Shown piece after piece: positions 45,022 through 53,424 of a stretch of DNA of 64,000 nucleotides; within the stretch, counting starts at the first letter, position 1, and every line of letters begins with the position of its first letter. The position numbers and the translations under genes were made by a program. The notes beneath the pieces are model-generated. The model was not told the DNA's origin. It saw nothing but the letters and a program-made list of their open reading frames with translations, and searched no databases. The DNA lies in the NCBI RefSeq assembly GCF_001761385.1, contig NZ_CP017476.1, positions 795,501 through 859,500 on the forward strand, in the 5' to 3' direction. Source of the stretch: Hydrogenophaga crassostreae (GTDB lineage: Bacteria > Pseudomonadota > Gammaproteobacteria > Burkholderiales > Burkholderiaceae_C).

Positions 45022-46533
45022 ATGACCCAATCTTTTTCCCAACTCTCCCTCTCTCCATCGATCGCCCAAGCTGTGGCCGAGATGGGCTACGAGACCATGA
45101 CGCCGATCCAGGCGCAGGCCATTCCCGTTGTTCTGGAAGGCCGTGACGTGATGGGTGCTGCCCAGACCGGCACCGGTAAAACCGCCGCCTTCTCGCTGCC
45201 TCTTTTGCAGCGCATGCTCAAACACGAGAACAGCTCAACCTCGCCTGCGCGCCACCCTGTTCGCGCTCTGGTGCTGCTGCCCACCCGTGAGCTGGCCGAC
45301 CAGGTGGCCGAACAAGTCAAGCTGTATGCGAAACACACCAAGCTGCGCAGCATGGTGGTGTTTGGCGGTATGGACATGAAGCCACAAACCGCTGAGCTGA
45401 AAAAAGGTGTCGAAGTGCTGGTGGCCACGCCTGGCCGCTTGCTCGATCACATTGAAGCCAAAAACTGTGTGTTGAACCAGGTGGAATATGTGGTGCTCGA
45501 TGAAGCCGACCGCATGCTCGACATTGGTTTCCTGCCCGATTTGCAGCGCATCCTGAGCTACCTGCCCAAGACCCGCACCACGCTGCTGTTCTCGGCCACG
45601 TTCTCTCCCGAGATCAAGCGTCTGGCGAGCAGCTACCTGCAAGACCCGGTAACGATCGAGGTGGCGCGCTCCAACGCGACAGCCTCCACCGTGGACCAGC
45701 ACTTCTACCGTGTGGACGACGACGACAAGCGCGCCACACTCAAGAAAATTCTGCTCGATCGCGGTGTGACCCAGGCCTTTGTTTTTGTGAACAGCAAACT
45801 CGGTTGCGCGCGACTGGCGCGCTCTCTGGAGCGCGAAGGTCTGAAAACAACAGCCCTGCACGGCGACAAAAGCCAGGATGAACGCCTGAAGGCCCTTGAG
45901 GCTTTCAAGAGCGGGGCGGTCGATTTGCTGATCTGTACCGATGTGGCCGCCCGCGGCCTCGACATCAAAGATGTGCCCGCCGTCTTTAACTTTGATATCC
46001 CGTTCAACGCCGAAGACTATGTGCACCGCATTGGCCGTACTGGCCGTGCGGGTGCGTCTGGCCTGGCGGTTTCGTTCGTCAGTGCCCGCGATACCCGGCT
46101 GATTGGCGACCTGGAAAAGTTGCTGGGGAAAAAGATCGAGCTTGAAGCGCTCGAGCTTCAGACCGATCGCCAGCCCGCAGGCCACTTCAACGATGGCCAA
46201 CGCGCCTGGCGCAACGAAGAGGGTGGCGAGCGCCGTGAACGCCGCGAGCCCCGCGGGGAAGGCCGCAGTGCGGCTTCCCGGCCCCCGCGCCCGCCGCGTG
46301 CCCCTGCCGATCCGTTGTTCGACAAACCTTATGAGCCCAGCGTGGCCAGTGATACCCCGCCCTCTTGGGAGGCTTCGCAGCGCTCCTCTCCTGGCCGCTC
46401 GTTGTCACCCAATATCAAGACCCGCAAGAAAGTGCCGGCGCTCTTCAAGGCCATGCCTGTTGAAAGCGAGCTGGCGGTGGTCGTTGATGAGCAACCAGAG
46501 GCAACCGAAGGCACCTCGACAGCGACTTCCTAA
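45022..46533 (+). CDS. rhlE: ATP-dependent RNA helicase, RhlE-type DEAD box
   Basis: A 503-residue DEAD-box helicase that remodels RNA in ribosome assembly and decay. All motifs are present: Q motif (GYETMTPIQAQAIP), I AQTGTGKT, Ia PTRELA, II DEAD in VLDEADRMLD, III SAT, IV-V (ARGLDI), VI HRIGRTGRA. The C-terminal ~130 residues are a basic, Arg/Pro-rich tail typical of RhlE proteins that binds RNA. Its stop overlaps the apaH stop by 4 bases in a tail-to-tail arrangement. Confidence 0.94.
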   Translation: MTQSFSQLSLSPSIAQAVAEMGYETMTPIQAQAIPVVLEGRDVMGAAQTGTGKTAAFSLPLLQRMLKHENSSTSPARHPVRALVLLPTRELADQVAEQVKLYAKHTKLRSMVVFGGMDMKPQTAELKKGVEVLVATPGRLLDHIEAKNCVLNQVEYVVLDEADRMLDIGFLPDLQRILSYLPKTRTTLLFSATFSPEIKRLASSYLQDPVTIEVARSNATASTVDQHFYRVDDDDKRATLKKILLDRGVTQAFVFVNSKLGCARLARSLEREGLKTTALHGDKSQDERLKALEAFKSGAVDLLICTDVAARGLDIKDVPAVFNFDIPFNAEDYVHRIGRTGRAGASGLAVSFVSARDTRLIGDLEKLLGKKIELEALELQTDRQPAGHFNDGQRAWRNEEGGERRERREPRGEGRSAASRPPRPPRAPADPLFDKPYEPSVASDTPPSWEASQRSSPGRSLSPNIKTRKKVPALFKAMPVESELAVVVDEQPEATEGTSTATS

Positions 46534-47372
46534 AGTTTTTTCTTGCCAGGCTTTTGGCTTTGCGGGCACTGCACCTGTATGAGTTCCGCTTCGCCGCGCG
46601 GGCCAAGGCGTGCAGCCGTCAGGCAACCCCCCCACACGCAGCCTGTATCGAGTGGCAAAACACCCTGCCGCTCTGCCGAACCTTTGAGCGTTGACCAGTG
46701 GCCAAAGGCAATCGGCGTGCCCAGGGTTTGCCGCCCCGGCACTTTGAACCACGGCATGAAGCCTTCAGGTGCGGCAGCGGCACTGTCTTTGGTCTCGAAC
46801 TCCATCACCCCATCGGCTGAGCAAAATCGCAGGCGCGTGAGCGCGTTGACGATCACCCGCAAACGATCGGCACCAGTCAGGTCCGCGCTCCAGGCGGCGG
46901 GTTGGTTGCCATACAGCTGGTGCATGAACTCACCCCAGTCGGCATCGCGCAAAGTGATCTCGACTTCGTCTGCCAGCGCCAGGGTTTGCGCGACATCCCA
47001 TTGGGGCAGCACGCCCGCGTGCACCATCAGCCACCCCTGCATGTGCAAGGCCAGTGGGCGTGCGCGCAACCAGTCGAGCAAAACGGAGCGATCGGAGGCA
47101 TGCAAAATACCGTCAAGCGTGTCGCTGCGATGCGGCTTGCGCACGCCGTGAGCCACCGCCAGCAAATGCAGGTCGTGGTTGCCGAGCAGGCAATGAGCCG
47201 AGCCTTGCATTGCAATCATGCGGCGCAGCACGGCCAGCGAGTCGGGCCCCCGGTTGACCAGGTCGCCAAGCAGCACCAGCGTGTCGCGGCTGGCAGAAAA
47301 ATCGATTTTTTTCAACAAACGCCCCAAGGCTTCATCGCAGCCTTGCAAGTCGCCAATCAGGTAAAGTGCCAT
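46530..47372 (-). CDS. apaH: symmetrical bis(5'-nucleosyl)-tetraphosphatase
   Basis: A 280-residue metallophosphatase hydrolysing Ap4A to two ADP. The phosphoesterase motifs GDLQGC, GDLVNRGPDS and LGNHDLHLLAVAHG are at residues 7-12, about 35-45 and 63-76, and VHAGVLPQWD further on. Length fits the family (270-280). The gene is convergent with rhlE and divergent from the CNNM gene at 47430. Confidence 0.95.
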   Translation of the reverse strand: MALYLIGDLQGCDEALGRLLKKIDFSASRDTLVLLGDLVNRGPDSLAVLRRMIAMQGSAHCLLGNHDLHLLAVAHGVRKPHRSDTLDGILHASDRSVLLDWLRARPLALHMQGWLMVHAGVLPQWDVAQTLALADEVEITLRDADWGEFMHQLYGNQPAAWSADLTGADRLRVIVNALTRLRFCSADGVMEFETKDSAAAAPEGFMPWFKVPGRQTLGTPIAFGHWSTLKGSAERQGVLPLDTGCVWGGCLTAARLGPRGEAELIQVQCPQSQKPGKKKL

Positions 47373-47429
47373 TGGGGCTTTTTGCGCGGAAATACCGCGC
47401 TTTTTTGATAGGGAAAACAGTCCCTCATT

Positions 47430-48731
47430 ATGGATATATTGATCATCGCCTTTCTCACCCTGCTCAACGGGGCGTTCGCCATGTCGGAGCTGGCATTGGC
47501 ATCCAGCCGCAAGGCGCGGCTCATGGCCATGGCCGAGGCGGGCGACAAGGGCTCGGTCACGGCGCTCAAGCTGCTCGAAGACCCCACGCAGTTTCTTTCA
47601 TCGGTGCAGGTGGGCATCACCTCCATCGGCATGCTCAACGGCATCGTCGGCGAAGCCGCGTTCAGCGGTGGTCTGGCGCAGCGCCTGCAGGCATGGGGCG
47701 TGGCCGAGGCCACCGCCAGCGTCGCCGGAACGGCCATCGTGGTGGTCGTGATTACCTTCATCACCATCGTGTTTGGCGAGTTGGTGCCCAAACGCATCGG
47801 GCAGCTGTACCCCGAAGCGGTGTCGCGCTGGGTGTCGCGGCCCATGGCTTTTGTGGCCAAAGCGGCGCGGCCCTTTGTCTGGCTGCTCTCTCACACCACC
47901 CATGGTGTCTTGAAGCTGCTGCGCGTGGATGCCAATGCGGTGCAGCATGTGACCGAAGAAGAGATCAACGCCAGCCTGGAAGAGGGCGTGGATGCCGGTT
48001 TGATCGAGGAACATGAACACCAGATGGTGCGCAATGTGTTTCTGCTCGATGACCGCCAGCTCACCTCCATCATGGTGCCCCACTCCGATATTGAGTGGCT
48101 CGACGCGCAGGAAACGGTTGATTCGGCGGTGCAAAAAGCCTGGGCCAAAGGGCATTCCTGGTACCCGGTTTGCCGCGATGGACTGGACGATGTGGTCGGC
48201 GTTATCCATCTGCCGTTCTTGCTGTCGCTGCAATCACAGGGTCTGCACACCGATGAAATCCGGCAGCACGCCTTGCCTGCGGTGTTCGTGCCCGAGACCC
48301 TTACCGGCATGGAGTTGCTGGAGCAGTTCCGCATTCGTTCGACCCGCATTGTGTTCGTCGTCGATGAATATGGCGTGGTGCAGGGCGTGGTCACGCCGCT
48401 CGATATGTTGCAGGCCATCACCGGCGAACTGTCGCCGGAGCAACCGGTTGACGCCTGGGCCATTCCAAAGGAAAACGGTTCCTGGCTGGTTGATGGCGGC
48501 ATGCCGGTCACCGAGCTCAAGGCGCGCTTTGATATCGATGAACTGCCCGACGAAGACAAGGGCCGCTACAACACGGTCGCGGGGCTGATGCAGGCGGTGG
48601 CGGGCGAGTTGCTGGGCTTGCAGCAATCGGTGGATTGCGTGGGCTGGCGGTTTGAGGTGTTGGCCCTGGAAGGGCGGCGCATTGACCAGGTGTTGATCAC
48701 GCCTTTGCCTCCTGAATCAACCGAGGAATGA
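47430..48731 (+). CDS. CNNM/CBS-domain transporter, HlyC/CorC family
   Basis: A 433-residue membrane protein: a CNNM (DUF21) domain with three to four helices in about residues 1-140 (NGAFAMSELALASSRKARL, then FGELVPKRIGQLYP), a pair of CBS domains (about 200-335) with VFVVDEYGVVQGVVTPLDMLQAI, and a C-terminal CorC_HlyC domain (about 350-425). By family it takes part in magnesium or related ion homeostasis. The older name hemolysin is a misnomer and nothing here suggests toxin activity. Confidence 0.92.
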   Translation: MDILIIAFLTLLNGAFAMSELALASSRKARLMAMAEAGDKGSVTALKLLEDPTQFLSSVQVGITSIGMLNGIVGEAAFSGGLAQRLQAWGVAEATASVAGTAIVVVVITFITIVFGELVPKRIGQLYPEAVSRWVSRPMAFVAKAARPFVWLLSHTTHGVLKLLRVDANAVQHVTEEEINASLEEGVDAGLIEEHEHQMVRNVFLLDDRQLTSIMVPHSDIEWLDAQETVDSAVQKAWAKGHSWYPVCRDGLDDVVGVIHLPFLLSLQSQGLHTDEIRQHALPAVFVPETLTGMELLEQFRIRSTRIVFVVDEYGVVQGVVTPLDMLQAITGELSPEQPVDAWAIPKENGSWLVDGGMPVTELKARFDIDELPDEDKGRYNTVAGLMQAVAGELLGLQQSVDCVGWRFEVLALEGRRIDQVLITPLPPESTEE

Positions 48732-48900
48732 ACGCTGACCGGTTCGTCTGAGCGCTGCGCAAGGCGGGCCGTCTGGATGCCGCTGGCGCCCGGGCAGCAT
48801 TGTTGGTGGCAGCGCACTCAGGGCCTTCAAAGAAGCCCCTCTTTTTGGCCTGCAGGTGTTGATGCAGAAAAAATGTGGGCAGGCTCGACTGCGCTGCCGG

Positions 48901-48924
48901 TCAAGGCCATGGCCATGGCCTTGA
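48901..48924. repeat. perfect 24-bp palindrome
   Basis: TCAAGGCCATGG followed directly by its reverse complement CCATGGCCTTGA-type half, with no spacer. It is nested within a wider imperfect pairing (GGCAGG at 48879-48884 with CCTGCC just downstream), so the whole may fold as a stem that ends the CNNM gene transcript. No proper T-run follows. Confidence 0.7.
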
Positions 48925-49026
48925 ACCCTGCCTGCCTTTTCGGGTAAAACAGATTCCATCTTTTCAGGTGCTCACCCCGCCTCTTTCGTTTCTTCGTTAC
49001 CTCACATCAGTGCCCTTGACAAAAAT

Positions 49027-49536
49027 ATGGCTGTTACCCCGACCCCGACCCCGACCCCCCGCACTGCAGACAGCTTTCAGCGTTTTTCCCAGATTCTGAA
49101 CGCGTCTGGCGCGCGTGATGCATTGGCCTATTTGTTGAGTCTCTCGGACTACCGTTTCATTGGAATCTTCCGGTTTCAGGATGGCAAGGCCAACGCAGCA
49201 ATCCATTACGACCGGGAGAGTCCTGAAGTCTTGTCCGCTACCGAGGTCCCCGACACGGCGACCTATTGCTGCTATGTGCGAGACAGCAATGGGGTGTTCA
49301 CCACCGCCAACGCGCTGGAAGACCGGCGTTTGGATCAGCATCCTGCCCGCGAAACGGTGCTCGCCTATTGTGGTGTGCCGGTGATGGGTCCAAGTGGCCA
49401 TCTGCTGGGAACCTTGTGCCACTACGACCTTGTCCCACGAGATCCGGAGCAACTCGACATGGAGCTGCTCCTTCAGGTAGCTGTGGCGCTGGAGCAAGGC
49501 GATCATGTGCCGCCTTATCCCGTGGCTTCGGCTTGA
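49027..49536 (+). CDS. GAF domain-containing protein
   Basis: A 169-residue single GAF domain. The segment YRFIGIFRFQDGKANAAIHYDRE starts the domain; YCCYVRDSNG, RETVLAYCGVPVMGPSGHLLGTLCHYD is the typical GAF core and the last part is a helix. The N-terminus is a TPTPTPTP run encoded by CCCGAC-type hexamers. No output domain is present, so it may be a small-molecule or redox sensor partner (several Cys are placed where fRMsr-like GAF proteins carry them, e.g. YCCYV), but reductase activity is only a possibility. Confidence 0.82.
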   Translation: MAVTPTPTPTPRTADSFQRFSQILNASGARDALAYLLSLSDYRFIGIFRFQDGKANAAIHYDRESPEVLSATEVPDTATYCCYVRDSNGVFTTANALEDRRLDQHPARETVLAYCGVPVMGPSGHLLGTLCHYDLVPRDPEQLDMELLLQVAVALEQGDHVPPYPVASA

Positions 49537-49635
49537 GCAAACCGAAGCGCTGACGCGGCTCGGCGCATTGGTGCCTGCGGCCACAAGCACCCGGCCACTC
49601 AGAAGCCGCATCAAACCGGCACATCAGGCGCAAGG

Positions 49636-50586
49636 TCAGCGGGTGGAGCGCCTGGGCGCCAGATGAACGCCTGCCAACATGCAGCGCACAGAACCACCGG
49701 CAAGCTCGATGGTGGGCACGTCCAGCGGCAGCAGGCGTGCCGAGTGTTCGATGACGCGGCGTTGCGCGTCCGACAGGCTGGCGGCGGCACGGGTCGATAG
49801 CGCGAGCACCCGTCCTTGCGGGCTGGAGAGTTCGATCGCATTGCCCGCAAAGTCGGCCACCTGCTGCTGGGAAATCGGCAACACCTCGCGGCCGGTTTCC
49901 TCCAGGCGCTGGCGCACTTCGCCGGCGCGCCCGGGATCAACGATGGCGTCAAGCGCCACCAGTGCAAACTGCGTGGCGATGCACATCAACACATTGGTGT
50001 GGTAAATCGCCTTGCCCTGCGCATCGGCCGTGTTGAACACCAAAGGCTCGTAGTTGAAGTGGGTTGCGAAGCGCTCCAGCGCCAGCGGGTCGGCGCGGTT
50101 GGAACGGGCCGTGAAGGCCACGCGCGCGAGGTGGTCGAGCACCATGGCGCCCGTGCCTTCGAGGAACAGGCCGTCGTGTTCAAGACCACTGTAGTCGATG
50201 ATGTCTTGCACCCGGTAGTGCTGCTTCAAAAACTCCAGGATGTCGGTGCGCCGTTCGCGCCGGCGGCTCGGGTTGTACATGGGGTACAGCGCCACGTGAC
50301 CGCCGGGATGGGTCGAGAACCAGTTGTTGGGGAACACGGCGTCGGGCGTGTTGTGACGCCCGTCGTCGTCGAACAGGTGCACCGTGATGCCTGCCTCCCG
50401 CAGGGTCGCTGCCGCGCGGGTCACTTCTTCGTGCGCGCGGGTGGCGGTTTCATCGGCGGAGCGCTCGGAGGGCTTCTGAAAGCTGTTGTCTTCAGCTGTT
50501 TCCGGGTTGGGCGTGAAACGGTGTGGGCGCACCATCACCACGGCCGATGGCGCCTGAATCGACATGGGTGTTTCGCTGCGGTGCAT
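49636..50586 (-). CDS. ctlX: amidinotransferase-like citrulline/arginine hydrolase (CtlX type)
   Basis: A 316-residue member of the guanidino-group modifying superfamily (arginine deiminase/amidinotransferase fold). FPNNWFSTHPGG carries the Asn-Asn-Trp substrate segment, DGLFLEGTGAMV the catalytic Glu/Asp region, YHTNVLM the His, and GGSVRCML the nucleophile Cys near the C-terminus. It is encoded directly after ornithine cyclodeaminase, so the pair fits arginine or citrulline breakdown to ornithine and proline. ATG 50586 is chosen because GGAG lies 10 bases upstream; ATG 50565 is an alternative. Confidence 0.88.
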   Translation of the reverse strand: MHRSETPMSIQAPSAVVMVRPHRFTPNPETAEDNSFQKPSERSADETATRAHEEVTRAAATLREAGITVHLFDDDGRHNTPDAVFPNNWFSTHPGGHVALYPMYNPSRRRERRTDILEFLKQHYRVQDIIDYSGLEHDGLFLEGTGAMVLDHLARVAFTARSNRADPLALERFATHFNYEPLVFNTADAQGKAIYHTNVLMCIATQFALVALDAIVDPGRAGEVRQRLEETGREVLPISQQQVADFAGNAIELSSPQGRVLALSTRAAASLSDAQRRVIEHSARLLPLDVPTIELAGGSVRCMLAGVHLAPRRSTR

Positions 50587-50608
50587 GGCTGGCGTTCTCC
50601 ACCCGCGA

Positions 50609-51700
50609 TCAGGCTGCCGTCGCAACACGGCGTGGGACGGCCACCGGCGTCGGTGTGCTCAACATGCCAAACAGATTCTTGGGGTCGGCCAGTTGGGGAA
50701 TCAGCGCGGTGTGCTCGCCCAGGCCCAGCGCGTTGGCGGCGGCGAACATGAAGCGCAGTGCAGAAAAATCCTCCAGTGCAAAACCCACCGAGTCGAACAC
50801 GGTCACCTGAGCGGCGTTGTCTCGGCCAGCCTTTTGGCCCAGCAAAACTTCCCACAGCTCGGTCACCTGGAAGTCCTCGGCCTTGTGCTGGATTTCGCCT
50901 TCGACGCGCGACTGGGGTTCGTATTCCACAAACACCTTGGCCGCATCGAGGATGTCACCGTGCAGCTCGGTCTTGCCGGGGCAGTCGCCGCCCACGGCGT
51001 TGATGTGCATGCCGGGCTCGATCATCTCGGGCGTGAGGATCAGGGCCATGGTTTTGTCGGCGGTGACCGTGGTCACAATATCGGCGCCGCACACCGCCTC
51101 TGCCGTGCTGTTGCACACCGTGATGTTCAAACCGCTGCCTTGAAGGTTGGCCACCAGCTTGGCGGTGGCTTGCGGGTCGATGTCAAACAGGCGCAGGGTG
51201 GTGATGCCCACCAGATGCTGAAACGCCAGCGCCTGGAATTCGCTTTGTGCACCGTTGCCGATCAAGGCCATCACCCGGCTCTCGGGGCGGGCCAGCGTTT
51301 TCGCGGCGAAGGCCGACATGGCGGCGGTGCGCAGCGCGGTGGTGAGCGTCAACTCGCTGAGGAACAGCGGGGCGCCGGTGTCCACATCGGCCAGCACACC
51401 AAACGCCATCACGGTGGACATGCCGATGGCCGTGTTGCTGGGGTGGCCGTTGACGTATTTGAAGCTGTAGCGCTGCGCATCGGCCACCGGCATGAGTTCG
51501 ATCACGCCATCCTTGGAGTGACTGGCCACGCGGGCGGTTTTGTCGAACTCGGGCCAACGCTTGAAGTCGTCGCGGAGGTTGTCGGCCATGGCGGCGATGC
51601 AGTTGGCCAGACCTTTGCGGCGGACCAGCTCAGCGGCGGCGGGGGCGCTCAGGTACAGGGTGCCGTCAGTGCGGAATTGGGTCAGATCGTTGTGTTGCAT
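50609..51700 (-). CDS. ornithine cyclodeaminase
   Basis: A 363-residue member of the ornithine cyclodeaminase/mu-crystallin family, which deaminates and cyclises ornithine to proline with NAD. MPVADAQRYSFKYVNGHPSN carries the substrate Lys/Tyr, and ALIGNGAQSEFQ is the Rossmann NAD loop. DIVTTVTADKT and HINAVGGDCPGKTEL (catalytic Asp) follow. ATG 51700 has GAG six bases upstream; ATG 51706 is possible. It is the first gene of a unit with ctlX and is divergent from an Lrp-type regulator. Confidence 0.93.
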   Translation of the reverse strand: MQHNDLTQFRTDGTLYLSAPAAAELVRRKGLANCIAAMADNLRDDFKRWPEFDKTARVASHSKDGVIELMPVADAQRYSFKYVNGHPSNTAIGMSTVMAFGVLADVDTGAPLFLSELTLTTALRTAAMSAFAAKTLARPESRVMALIGNGAQSEFQALAFQHLVGITTLRLFDIDPQATAKLVANLQGSGLNITVCNSTAEAVCGADIVTTVTADKTMALILTPEMIEPGMHINAVGGDCPGKTELHGDILDAAKVFVEYEPQSRVEGEIQHKAEDFQVTELWEVLLGQKAGRDNAAQVTVFDSVGFALEDFSALRFMFAAANALGLGEHTALIPQLADPKNLFGMLSTPTPVAVPRRVATAA

Positions 51701-51800
51701 GGTCATCTCGGGAAACTTTGTGTATCGGGTGAACCCAGTGTCTCGCCTTGTGAAGACAATGAAAAGTGGCAAAAAAGTACCGATACGGTAGAAATATGAT

Positions 51801-51828
51801 CAAAATGTTAGAACAAATTGCCATTTTG
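51801..51828. promoter_or_regulatory. inverted repeat, candidate Lrp-type operator
   Basis: CAAAATG (51801-51807) and CATTTTG (51822-51828), a perfect 7-bp inverted repeat with a 14-base AT-rich centre, ends 8 bases before the Lrp gene start. A second small palindrome, TACCG-ATA-CGGTA, lies at 51778-51790. Their position between the divergent regulator and the ornithine cyclodeaminase gene suits autoregulation and control of the catabolic unit. Confidence 0.5.
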
Positions 51829-51836
51829 TAAAAACC

Positions 51837-52256
51837 ATGGACGAACTCGATCACAAACTCATTGGCCTGTTGCGGCAAAACGCCAGGCTTTCCGTTGCCG
51901 ACCTGGCCCACAAGCTCAAGGTCTCGCGCGGCACGGTTACCAACCGGTTGCGCAAGCTCGAAGACTCGCAGATGGTCGTGGGCTACACGGTGCGCCTGCG
52001 GCCCGAGGCCGAGCCGGAGCGCATCCGTGCCTGGACGTCGATCGAGGTTGAGGGCAACCGCATGCGCGAAGTGATCGCGAACCTGCTCGGCGAGCCGGGT
52101 GTCGCTTCATTGCATGACACCAATGGCCGCTGGGACTTGCTGGCCGAGCTGGAGGCCGGTTCCATGGCCGGGTTGTCCAAGGTGCTGGAGCGAGTGCGGC
52201 TGATCAACGGGATTCGGGGGACGGAAACGAGCATTCATTTGGCGACTTACCGGTAG
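51837..52256 (+). CDS. Lrp/AsnC family transcriptional regulator
   Basis: A 139-residue regulator: winged helix-turn-helix at about residues 1-50 (LDHKLIGLLRQNARLSVADLAHKLKVSRGTVTNRLRKLED), then an RAM ligand-binding domain. It is slightly short of the ~150-160 norm but complete. Divergent from ornithine cyclodeaminase, it probably senses ornithine, arginine or a related amino acid. Confidence 0.92.
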   Translation: MDELDHKLIGLLRQNARLSVADLAHKLKVSRGTVTNRLRKLEDSQMVVGYTVRLRPEAEPERIRAWTSIEVEGNRMREVIANLLGEPGVASLHDTNGRWDLLAELEAGSMAGLSKVLERVRLINGIRGTETSIHLATYR

Positions 52257-52325
52257 TCGATCTTGGTCGGGGTTCCTCTTAGAGGTGCAGTTGATCACCA
52301 GCCGGGCAATTCCTATACTGCCAAG

Positions 52326-52763
52326 ATGACACCGTTCCAGTCCCAAGGCGTCGCCGAAAAATTCGCCTCGTATCCGATCGAAGTCAAAAATGCGCTGCTC
52401 GCTTTGCGGGAGATCGCTTGGGAGACGGCCCGCTCGCTGCCCGAGGTGGGCGAGATCGAAGAGACGTTGAAGTGGGGTGAGCCTGCGTATGGCACGAAAA
52501 GCAAAGCCGGCAGCACCTTCCGCATGGACTGGAAGACCAAGGCGCCAGGCAGCTATGCGCTGTACTTCAACTGCCAGACCGATCTGGTCGATACCTTCAA
52601 AACCCTCTTCCCCAACGACTTTGTTTTTGAGGGCAACCGTGCGCTGGTGTTCAGGTTGGGCGAGGCCATTCCTGCGGATTCGGTGGCGTTCTGCATGGCA
52701 GCGGCGTTCAGTTACCACTTGAACAAAAAGAAGCAGCAACGGAACAGCATGCCTCTGCGTTGA
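52326..52763 (+). CDS. DUF1801 domain-containing protein
   Basis: A 145-residue protein of the DUF1801 (YdhG-like) fold. The segment LPEVGEIEETLKWGEPAYGTKSK is the family signature, followed by beta-strands with FRMDWKTKAPGSYALYFNCQTDLVDTF. No biochemical role is known for the family. ATG 52326 is chosen by homology; the frame is open upstream to 52263. Confidence 0.85.
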   Translation: MTPFQSQGVAEKFASYPIEVKNALLALREIAWETARSLPEVGEIEETLKWGEPAYGTKSKAGSTFRMDWKTKAPGSYALYFNCQTDLVDTFKTLFPNDFVFEGNRALVFRLGEAIPADSVAFCMAAAFSYHLNKKKQQRNSMPLR

Positions 52764-52917
52764 AGCGGTCCACCCGCGCAGCCGGGTTGAGACAGCCGCT
52801 GCGCTCACTTGCGCCTACCCAAACCAGCTTCGCTGCGGATTGACAGCATTTGATATGCCAAGACAGGTGATCGGAGAATTTCAAGTATCTTCACGCTTTG
52901 CCTTCTTCGGAGCGTTC

Positions 52918-53394
52918 ATGAAACCAATCCGCGCAGCCACGATCCTCTGTTTTGCCTTCTCATTGCTGGCTTGCGCCGCACACCCTCCATCTTCCGAGTT
53001 CGTAGCCTCAACCTCTGCGATGGAGTTGTGGGTGAAAGAGGTATCGGGAGGCCTCCTGCCTTCGGTAAAGGGCTCGGTCGTGGATCCAGACTGTGCCAAT
53101 CAGGAGGTGGACTACGAGACGCAGCAACTGGCTTTGGATGCCAAAGATCGAACGCCGGCCGTGGTGATCACCAAGAGTGGTTCGACTTGCCTGGGTAGAA
53201 CAGGGCAAAAGTCCGAGCTGTGGGTCAAATCTGGCGGGCAATGGGTCAGCCAGTTTGTTGTGAGCGAAGGCGAAATTCAGACCCTGCCATCACGAACCCA
53301 AGGCTTCGCCGATCTTTCAGTTAGCGGAGGACCCTGCTCGCCGCTGTGGCGCTGGCAGGGCCAGCGGTACGCGGTTGTGAAACGCTGCCCTTGA
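52918..53394 (+). CDS. lipoprotein, predicted immunity protein of the lysozyme-like effector (XAC2610-like)
   Basis: A 158-residue lipoprotein with signal ATILCFAFSLLAC (Cys19 lipidated). The C-terminal block GFADLSVSGGPCSPLWRWQG followed by YAVVKRC resembles the end of the Xanthomonas immunity lipoprotein XAC2610, which inhibits a lysozyme-like effector; I base this on pattern memory, not a search. Four Cys in the mature part suggest disulfides. GGAG is 6 bases before ATG 52918. The gene lies 30 bases before the lysozyme-like effector on the same strand, the expected place for its immunity partner. Confidence 0.75.
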   Translation: MKPIRAATILCFAFSLLACAAHPPSSEFVASTSAMELWVKEVSGGLLPSVKGSVVDPDCANQEVDYETQQLALDAKDRTPAVVITKSGSTCLGRTGQKSELWVKSGGQWVSQFVVSEGEIQTLPSRTQGFADLSVSGGPCSPLWRWQGQRYAVVKRCP

Positions 53395-53424
53395 TCTAAC
53401 TGACGCCATCGAAAGAGGGGCACC

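Noticed and set aside
47430..48731. Hemolysin, as the HlyC/CorC family is sometimes named
   Set aside because: The domain order CNNM-CBS-CorC marks an ion-homeostasis membrane protein; there is no toxin feature.
52840..52868. Sigma-70 promoter for the lysozyme-effector unit
   Set aside because: TTGACA is perfect, but the bases 16-18 further on do not resemble a -10 element.
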